Shown: positions 38,584-42,890 of the stretch, one piece after another
Position numbering within the stretch: position 1 is the first letter of the stretch
Layout of the letters: every line of letters begins with the position of its first letter
Virus record (IMG/VR): IMGVR_UViG_3300047317_000874
Coordinates: 1-42,890 of that record
Origin: a virus
Length of the DNA: 42,890 bases
Direction: 5' to 3' (one strand)
Notes under the pieces: model-generated
Databases searched by the model: none
Told to the model about the DNA's origin: nothing
What the model saw: only the letters and a program-made list of their open reading frames with translations
Made by a program: the position numbers and the translations under genes

Positions 38584-38826
38584 TTACAGGCGCTGGTCGA
38601 GGGCCGTGACGACCCGGTCGGCGAACGCGTCGAAGAAGACGTCGCCGAGGCGGGTGTATTCGTTGTCCAGGAACTCGCGGGCTACCGCCTCGACGATCTT
38701 CCGAGCCTTCTCGCGGTCGTTGGTCTGCTGTGTCAGCCAGGCGGCGCCGATGCTGGACTGAGGGATGGTCATGTGGCCGAGGTTCAGGTCGCGGACCGGC
38801 TCCTGCGGGCGGGCGTGCTTGGGCAT
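38584..38826 (-). CDS. Small unknown protein
   Basis: The protein has 80 residues and starts at ATG 38826. Helical second half ('DREKARKIVEAVAREFLDNEY', 'LGDVFFDAFADRVVTALDQRL'). It lies between the RNA ligase and a basic-tailed protein in one operon. No family is recognised. Confidence 0.6.
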   Translation of the reverse strand: MPKHARPQEPVRDLNLGHMTIPQSSIGAAWLTQQTNDREKARKIVEAVAREFLDNEYTRLGDVFFDAFADRVVTALDQRL

Positions 38827-38828
38827 GA

Positions 38829-39260
38829 TCAGCCTTCCTGCTGCGTCTTCTTGGCGGCCTTGGCGGCCTTCTTCTTGGCCTTGGCGGCCTTCTTCGCGCG
38901 GGCCTGGTGGTCGCGGATGTTCAGTTCGCCCTCGACGTCGTCCAGCGCGTCTTCCAGCAGCTCGACGAAGCGGTACACCGCGCCCTTGAGGACGTCTGCC
39001 TTGTGGCGGGAGTTCTGCACCACGGCGCGCAGAGCGTCCCGGTCCTTCTGGCTGACAGTGTTGCCGTAGACGCCGAAGTCGAGCGTCACGCTGCGGGTGC
39101 AGTCCTGGATCTGGAGACTGGCGCCGAAGTCGAGGTACTCCTCGCTCTCGTCACCGTCGCTGATCTCCGCGAGGACGGCGCCCAGGGAGTGCTGCCCCGG
39201 GTTGTTCAGGAACTCGCGGATGTACAGGCGGCGGTCGTCGATGGCGGGCTGGTTGCTCAT
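38829..39260 (-). CDS. Protein with histone-H1-like basic tail
   Basis: The protein has 143 residues and starts at ATG 39260. The first 115 residues are a folded acidic part ('REFLNNPGQHSLGAVLAEISDG', 'RSVTLDFGVYGNTVSQKDR', 'VYRFVELLEDALDDVEG'). The tail is Lys/Ala-rich (ARAKKAAKAKKKAAKAAKK), like bacterial histone-like tails that bind nucleic acid. It is first in the RNA-repair operon, behind a clear promoter. Its function is unknown. Confidence 0.65.
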   Translation of the reverse strand: MSNQPAIDDRRLYIREFLNNPGQHSLGAVLAEISDGDESEEYLDFGASLQIQDCTRSVTLDFGVYGNTVSQKDRDALRAVVQNSRHKADVLKGAVYRFVELLEDALDDVEGELNIRDHQARAKKAAKAKKKAAKAAKKTQQEG

Positions 39261-39322
39261 ATGTGCTGTTCTCCTAGCGAGACTCTTCGGAGACCGACTG
39301 TCCGGCCCTCCCGACAGGCATG

Positions 39323-39351
39323 AATCTATAACCTCGATACGGTAATCGCAA
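39323..39351 (-). promoter_or_regulatory. Promoter of the RNA-repair operon
   Basis: TTGCGA (-35) and TAGATT (-10) with a 17-base spacer on the minus strand; the spacer holds the operator-like sequence TTACCGTATC (GATACGGTAA on the plus strand, 39336-39345). It drives 39260 leftward to 36037. Confidence 0.65.
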
Positions 39352-39404
39352 GTGGATACGAAGGACTTCTTGCGATTGGCATGTGACTCAGGACACACAA
39401 CGAG

Positions 39405-39440
39405 GAAGGCCCCCGCCGGGTGATCCCAGCGAGGGCCTTC
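39405..39440. terminator. Terminator after the gene at 39444
   Basis: GAAGGCCC/GGGCCTTC arms with inner Gly-rich pairing, just past the stop of the leftward small Cys protein gene. Together with the promoter it separates two operons; 39261-39443 holds no gene. Confidence 0.75.
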
Positions 39441-39443
39441 TTG

Positions 39444-39695
39444 TCACCTACGCCACCAGCGGCGTCTCTTGGGCTCTGGACGGGCGTTCAGCAACAACGC
39501 CAGCTCGTAGCAGTACAGGCACCGCCTGAACCCCCACAGCGGTTCCACGTGACTGTCCTCGGCGAGCATCGAGCGTCCGCAGTCCTCACACGTCACGATC
39601 GGTTCTGGTGCGAAGAGGTGTGTACGTAGCGCCATGTACTCACGCATCGACATCTGACGGATGTCGTCGACCGTGATCACGCGGCGCTCGGTCAC
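39444..39695 (-). CDS. Small zinc-ribbon protein
   Basis: The protein has 83 residues and starts at GTG 39695 in a GTGA overlap with the nucleotidyltransferase stop. Contains TCEDCGRSM and RRCLYCYEL, a zinc ribbon, with 'VDDIRQMSMREYMALRTHLF' before it. It ends RPEPKRRRWWRR. It is the last gene of its operon. Function unknown, possibly nucleic-acid binding. Confidence 0.65.
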   Translation of the reverse strand: MTERRVITVDDIRQMSMREYMALRTHLFAPEPIVTCEDCGRSMLAEDSHVEPLWGFRRCLYCYELALLLNARPEPKRRRWWRR

Positions 39696-40345
39696 CTCAG
39701 GCCGCGAACGTAGTAGATGAAGTCCTGCAGCCGGTCGGTGCGCGGGAGCGGCGGCAGGATGGTCTCCTGCGCCTCGAAGACGTCGAACTCCCGGCGGAAC
39801 TCCTTCTCGATCTGCTCGGCGGACATCTCGTCGAAGGACCAGTAGAACTCCGGGTCCGGGACCTTGACCGTCAGCGTCCCGTACTCCAGCAGTTGCTTGC
39901 CCTGCCGCAGCAGCCGGAAGCAGTGGCGGGCGTGCTTGGCCACGCGGCGCTGCCTGGCCTCGTTGGCCATCTCCTGCTTGATGCGCTTGATCTGACCGAT
40001 CGCGTAGCCGCCGTAGGCCGAGCGCACGTAGGTCTCCGACAGGAAGTCCTCGCGGATGTCGACGAGCCACTCCCCCTCCCACGAGTCCCGCTCGTACTCC
40101 TCCAAATACATCAGGTCCATGATCGTCGGATTGCACTTCAGGGCCAGGGCAACGTACTTGCCGACCTCGTGCAGGGTGACGTCCGGCTCGTGGGTGACGA
40201 GGGAGTCCTTCCAGATCTTCCCGATCTCGAAGAAGTCCTCCACCGGCCGGACGAAAATCCCCAGCCGGTCTATGTCCGAGCCCGGCCGCGCGAGGCCGAA
40301 GGCGGTGCTGCCGACGACCCCGCGCAGAAGGATGTTTCCGCTCAT
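39692..40345 (-). CDS. RlaP-like nucleotidyltransferase
   Basis: The protein has 217 residues and starts at ATG 40345 (TGATG overlap). The N-terminal 'GVVGSTAFGLARPGSDIDRLGIF' has the GS (12-13) and DxD (24-26) of the DNA-polymerase-beta-type nucleotidyltransferase fold, followed by 'IMDLMYLEEYE' and a helical C-terminal part with many His/Arg residues. It resembles RlaP-type (RNA ligase-associated) nucleotidyltransferases seen with RNA-repair genes. Its substrate is unknown. The nearby kinase and ligase make an RNA-end role likely. Confidence 0.8.
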   Translation of the reverse strand: MSGNILLRGVVGSTAFGLARPGSDIDRLGIFVRPVEDFFEIGKIWKDSLVTHEPDVTLHEVGKYVALALKCNPTIMDLMYLEEYERDSWEGEWLVDIREDFLSETYVRSAYGGYAIGQIKRIKQEMANEARQRRVAKHARHCFRLLRQGKQLLEYGTLTVKVPDPEFYWSFDEMSAEQIEKEFRREFDVFEAQETILPPLPRTDRLQDFIYYVRGLR

Positions 40346-40809
40346 CAGAAGTTGTAGTCCTCGTCGCCGGAGGAGGAGTACGCCGAGGCGCACTCCACGG
40401 CGTCCTCGGCGGCGCCCTTGTACCCCTCCAGGGCCATCTTCAGCGCCCGGCCCCACGTGGCCCCATCGTCCTGGTAGGACTGCGCGAGGGTGAGCAGGTA
40501 CTCCGTCTCCAGGTCGACCTCGATGATCCTGGAGGCCACCAGGTCGTGCACGTCGGTGCTGTTGTTGGCTTCCGCCAGGTCCAGCGCCTCCAGCGTGACG
40601 CCCTTGTAGGCCAGCACGTGGCCGACCTTGCACGACGGGCAACCCGTGCTCGGGTCGAAGTAGAGGCAGTCACCGTCGATGGTGGAGTACGTGTAGTTCT
40701 CCCCCTTCTCCTGCACCGCGCGAGCCAGGAGTTCCTTGGCCTCCGGCAGCGTGATCTTGACGGGAAGGGAGGTCTCGGCCTCCGGGGTATGAAGCGTGCT
40801 GTCGGTCAT
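40345..40809 (-). CDS. Unknown protein with Cys pair
   Basis: The protein has 154 residues and starts at ATG 40809. Contains 'EAKELLARAVQEKGENYTYS', 'GCPSCKVGHVLAYKGVTLEALDL' with a CPSC pair, and an acidic end. Codons 6-8 carry the CTTCATACC motif. It is coupled to the nucleotidyltransferase. Function unknown. Confidence 0.7.
   Translation of the reverse strand: MTDSTLHTPEAETSLPVKITLPEAKELLARAVQEKGENYTYSTIDGDCLYFDPSTGCPSCKVGHVLAYKGVTLEALDLAEANNSTDVHDLVASRIIEVDLETEYLLTLAQSYQDDGATWGRALKMALEGYKGAAEDAVECASAYSSSGDEDYNF
40786..40794 (-). repeat. CTTCATACC motif copy
   Basis: Exact copy near the start of the 154-residue gene, in frame as Leu-His-Thr. Confidence 0.8.
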
Positions 40810-40821
40810 GAGGACTCCTGA

Positions 40822-40959
40822 TCAGAGGTGGTGGAGGAGGAGGGAGGCGATGGCGAATCCGGCGATCCAGCCCAGGATGCGCAAGAAGGTCTCCAGGACG
40901 ACCATCAGGTAAGCGCGGCGGGAGCGGCGCGCCTTGGACTCGTCAGTGGTCTTTCCCAT
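40822..40959 (-). CDS. 45-residue membrane peptide
   Basis: It starts at ATG 40959 behind AAGGAG. Basic head (KARRSRRAYL) followed by a single transmembrane segment ('LRILGWIAGFAIASLLL'). Arrangement suits a small inner-membrane effector; no family is recognised. Confidence 0.6.
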   Translation of the reverse strand: MGKTTDESKARRSRRAYLMVVLETFLRILGWIAGFAIASLLLHHL

Positions 40960-40978
40960 GGGACTCCTTGAGTGGCGA

Positions 40979-41113
40979 TCAGTTGAAGAGGGTGAAGAAG
41001 GCGTGCATGGCGATGAAGACGACGACGAAGACCACGGCGTTCGCCGCGACGATGCTCGCCGACTGCAGCATCTTGAGCCACAGCGGCGTCTCCTTCTCAG
41101 GCTGGTCCGGCAC
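40979..41113 (-). CDS. 44-residue membrane peptide
   Basis: It starts at GTG 41113 behind GAGGGAG. A short acidic head (PDQPEKETPLW) then one transmembrane segment ('IVAANAVVFVVVFIAMHAFF'). It lies next to another small membrane peptide; the pair may act together. Function unknown. Confidence 0.6.
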   Translation of the reverse strand: MPDQPEKETPLWLKMLQSASIVAANAVVFVVVFIAMHAFFTLFN

Positions 41114-41141
41114 GGTGTCTCCCTCGGTTGATGACGCAGTC

Positions 41142-41171
41142 AAGTTACCGTTTCCGAGTTACCTATGTCAA
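41142..41171 (-). promoter_or_regulatory. Promoter with operator-like repeats
   Basis: TTGACA (-35) and TAACTT (-10) with an 18-base spacer on the minus strand. GGTAAC occurs twice in 41144-41163, one in the spacer and one (GAAACGGTAAC) touching the -10. It drives the operon of small membrane proteins and the nucleotidyltransferase. Confidence 0.65.
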
Positions 41172-41190
41172 GGGATATTCGGGAGGTGGT

Positions 41191-41217
41191 GAGGGGCCCG
41201 GAGAGTCCGGGCCCCTC
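41191..41217. terminator. Terminator after the DUF2637-like gene
   Basis: A perfect 12-base stem GAGGGGCCCGGA/TCCGGGCCCCTC with a 3-base loop directly after the stop of the gene at 41220. Confidence 0.92.
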
Positions 41218-41219
41218 GT

Positions 41220-41948
41220 TTACAGCGAGTTGGGATCGAACAGGTTGCCCACCTTGGGATCCTTGATGAGCGGGGTGAGCTTCCCCCGGTCCACCCAGGT
41301 GCCCACCGTGCTCGGCGCGATCTCCAGCCGAGCAGCTACCTCTTTCGTGGTGAGCAGTGCGGCTCGGTCGACGTGCTCACCTGTCTCAGGGGGCAGCTCG
41401 GTCACCTCGACGGTGGGCCTGCGGTGAGACAGCACCCCAGACAGCCGCTGGAAGGTGAGCGCGGCCAGGTGGGTGCCCAACGCGATGCAGATGGTCGGGG
41501 CGGCCGACGCGAGGATCACGTGCCCCCACGTCGGGGCGTCCGACCTTCCCGTCACGCCCGCGTAGGCGGATCCGTGGGCGACGTTGAGCACCAGTGAGAC
41601 AGCGGTGAGACCGACCACCGTGCCGATCGCCCACCGGTATCCCGGAGAGCCGACCAGCGCCAGCGAGGCGACCACACCCAGGCCGTCCAGCCCGTCGATG
41701 ACCAGGGGGTAGAACTCCCTGACCTCGTGCAGGCCGATGCCATCGGCAGTGTCTCGCAGGGGAACCCAGCTCACCCGCATACCGACCAGCGCCACGAACG
41801 CCAGCGCCACCAGGATCAGGGTGAACCCAAGGACGAGACCGGTCGCGTGCAGGCCGTTGAGCGACTGAGACGGGGGTGAGACAGGCTCTGTCTCAGGGAT
41901 GCTCGCGCGTCTCGCGCGCCAGCTCTGGATAGGGTTGGGGAGTCCCAT
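41220..41948 (-). CDS. DUF2637-like membrane protein fused to helix-turn-helix
   Basis: The protein has 242 residues and starts at ATG 41948 behind AGGAG. Four transmembrane segments are visible (about 34-57, 85-103, 107-125 and 143-166). The layout matches actinobacterial DUF2637 membrane proteins of conjugative plasmids and integrated elements. A C-terminal excisionase/MerR-type helix-turn-helix follows at about 197-240 ('TTKEVAARLEIAPSTVGTWVDRGKLTPL'). The fusion suggests a membrane-tethered DNA-binding protein. The gene also carries a dense cluster of TGAGAC repeats. It is followed by a strong terminator. Confidence 0.72.
   Translation of the reverse strand: MGLPNPIQSWRARRASIPETEPVSPPSQSLNGLHATGLVLGFTLILVALAFVALVGMRVSWVPLRDTADGIGLHEVREFYPLVIDGLDGLGVVASLALVGSPGYRWAIGTVVGLTAVSLVLNVAHGSAYAGVTGRSDAPTWGHVILASAAPTICIALGTHLAALTFQRLSGVLSHRRPTVEVTELPPETGEHVDRAALLTTKEVAARLEIAPSTVGTWVDRGKLTPLIKDPKVGNLFDPNSL
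41382..41895. repeat. TGAGAC repeat cluster inside the DUF2637-like gene
   Basis: TGAGACA occurs at 41425-41431, 41595-41601 and 41877-41883, and its reverse complement at 41382-41388 and 41889-41895. TGAGAC with another last base occurs at 41606 and 41867. The last three form an inverted and direct repeat. The copies fall in different codon contexts (Val-Ser, Leu-Ser, Glu-Thr), so the DNA rather than the protein looks conserved. Confidence 0.55.
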
Positions 41949-42026
41949 GAGTGAGGCACACTCCTCGTTGGTGGGACAGGGGCCCGGTCGGTTCTGCGGA
42001 CCGGCCGGGCACCCGCATACCTGCTA

Positions 42027-42035
42027 GGTATGAAG
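42027..42035 (-). repeat. CTTCATACC motif copy, intergenic
   Basis: Exact copy on the minus strand, in the 95-base gap before the DUF2637-like gene; the only copy outside a coding sequence. Confidence 0.75.
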
Positions 42036-42043
42036 CGCAGCCG

Positions 42044-42259
42044 TCATCTCTTCCTCAATTCCGATACGCGGTTGAGCGTGTAGTCGACGGAGTTGCCCCC
42101 GATGCTGGCGTTGGCCAGCACCAGGCGGAGGACGGACAGTTCGAAGGCGTCGATCGCCTCGTCCACCTCGTCGCCACCTACGCCGAAGTCGGTGCTGCCG
42201 ACCTCGTGCAGGTGCGCACGGGCGTCGTCTCGCTCCTTCTGGCGGTCGATGCGAGCCAT
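42044..42259 (-). CDS. Small helical protein
   Basis: The protein has 71 residues and starts at ATG 42259, overlapping the lipoprotein stop (TAATG). A charged helical protein ('DEVDEAIDAFELSVLRLVLANAS', 'NRVSELRKR'). Function unknown; linked in operon to the lipoprotein. Confidence 0.6.
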   Translation of the reverse strand: MARIDRQKERDDARAHLHEVGSTDFGVGGDEVDEAIDAFELSVLRLVLANASIGGNSVDYTLNRVSELRKR

Positions 42260-42594
42260 TACCAGGTACCTCCGGTCTTGGCCTTCTCCCAGGCCGCCTT
42301 GGACACGCACACGCTGCCGGTCCTCCTGCCGTACCGCAGGTCCAGCCTCCAGCAGGCGTCGTGGTGGTCGGTGACCGGGATCCACGAGCCGATGACCTGG
42401 ATGCATATCGTCGAGGTACCCGAGCCGCTGCACTGCGAGGTGTAGATCGGCATCATGTACGAGTCGTCGTGGGCGGGGTCGTAGTGCTTGCTGGCAACCG
42501 TGCCGTGCGTCAGCGGCGGCTCGACGCTGCAGCCGGTGAGAGCGAGCGCCCCCGCGAGCGCGGCCGTAGCCACGTAGATATGAAGCCGCTTCAT
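42259..42594 (-). CDS. Phage-encoded lipoprotein
   Basis: The protein has 111 residues and starts at ATG 42594. A lipoprotein signal peptide (basic MKR, hydrophobic 'AALAGALALTGC') ends at the lipobox LTGC with C22 as the lipidated residue. The mature part has Cys residues (SQCSGSGTSTICIQVIG, DACWRL, VCVSK) likely to form disulfides. It would sit on the outer face of the host membrane. Phage lipoproteins often block superinfection, which is an inference here. Codons 4-6 carry a near copy of the CTTCATACC motif. Confidence 0.75.
   Translation of the reverse strand: MKRLHIYVATAALAGALALTGCSVEPPLTHGTVASKHYDPAHDDSYMMPIYTSQCSGSGTSTICIQVIGSWIPVTDHHDACWRLDLRYGRRTGSVCVSKAAWEKAKTGGTW
42577..42585 (-). 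repeat. CTTCATA motif, near copy (CTTCATATC)
   Basis: Near copy on the coding strand, Leu-His-Ile at codons 4-6 of the lipoprotein gene. Together with ATGAAG at codons 1-2 it forms a small hairpin-like inverted repeat. Confidence 0.5.
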
Positions 42595-42626
42595 GCGGCC
42601 CTCCTTCTGTAGGTCCTGGGAAGTGT

Positions 42627-42657
42627 CCGGCCCGCAGGCTGTTGACCCACGGGCCGG
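42627..42657 (-). terminator. Terminator after the right-edge gene
   Basis: CCGGCCCG/CGGGCCGG arms, nine bases past the stop of the gene at 42667. Confidence 0.75.
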
Positions 42658-42666
42658 GCAGTGCTA

Positions 42667-42890
42667 CTACTTCGGCGCCCAGCGGTAGGACGACAGGAGG
42701 TTCCCCTCGCTGACGCTCCAGTGGTCATCGTCCTCGTAGCCGGGCAGCTTGCTGATCGCCCGCTTCCGCAGCGACTGGCAGAAGTTGAACGCCTCGGACT
42801 TCTCCCACTCCGGGTGCTCGCACGCCTGGTACTCGAAGCCGTCGAGCGCCTTCAGCACCGAGACCGGGTTCGGGACGCCGGAAAGGCGCT
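42667..42890 (-). CDS. C-terminus of an unknown protein (partial)
   Basis: The frame is open from the right edge and ends at 42667. At least 74 residues are visible, with 'RLSGVPNPVSVLKALDGF', 'EHPEWEKSEAFNFCQSLRKRA' and a Trp/Tyr-rich end. The true start lies outside the window. No domain is recognised. Confidence 0.6.
   Translation of the reverse strand, partial: RLSGVPNPVSVLKALDGFEYQACEHPEWEKSEAFNFCQSLRKRAISKLPGYEDDDHWSVSEGNLLSSYRWAPK

Noticed and set aside
37132-39069. 645-codon plus-strand frame
   Set aside because: Antisense to the RNA ligase and its neighbours, which have clear motifs.
1-42890. CRISPR array
   Set aside because: No regularly spaced direct repeats of suitable length were seen.

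Overview
The window is part of the genome of a contractile-tailed (myovirus-type) tailed phage or prophage of a high-GC actinobacterium, most likely a Streptomyces or close relative. The phage evidence is a continuous virion module: terminase, portal, scaffold, N4-gp56-type capsid, connectors, tail sheath, tail tube and tail chaperone. The host evidence is the high GC content and several actinobacterial gene types: a DUF5753 helix-turn-helix/DUF397 pair, an Lsr2-like protein, a DUF2637-like membrane protein and a LuxR-type regulator. Both ends of the window cut through genes, so the genome continues on each side. No polymerase, helicase or primase is seen here.

Layout. Positions 1-14807 are the late operon, all on the minus strand, read from the packaging genes (14807 to 12655) through portal, scaffold, capsid, connectors, neck, sheath and tube to the tail chaperone and the start of a probable tape measure gene at the left edge. 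Positions 14808-19286 are an integration region with a tyrosine recombinase (minus) and a large serine recombinase (plus), divergently arranged with small genes between them. Positions 19294-25664 hold small accessory genes (KTSC domain, coiled-coil membrane protein, HicA-like protein, unknowns). Positions 25889-26939 hold the helix-turn-helix/DUF397 pair. Positions 26999-30731 are a minus operon with a MazG-like pyrophosphohydrolase, a permuted papain-fold protein and a metallophosphoesterase. Positions 30936-33893 hold two plus-strand genes, four tRNAs (Asn, Leu, Phe, Pro), a secreted LysM-NlpC/P60 hydrolase and an Lsr2-like protein. Positions 34020-42890 hold a membrane protein, a small secreted protein, the LuxR-type regulator, an RNA-repair set (kinase-phosphatase, RNA ligase, RlaP-like nucleotidyltransferase), small membrane proteins, a DUF2637/helix-turn-helix fusion and a lipoprotein.

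How the parts fit. The recombinases and the regulators suggest temperate ancestry. The RNA-repair enzymes together with phage tRNAs suggest protection against tRNA-cutting host defences. Two short DNA motifs recur. CTTCATACC (10 exact and 4 near copies) always lies on the coding strand and always in the same reading frame (Leu-His-Thr/Ile). GATACGGTAAC-like sites sit in promoters and leaders of the accessory region and look like operators of a phage regulon. The first is the strongest unexplained signal in the window. Strong hairpin terminators separate most transcription units.
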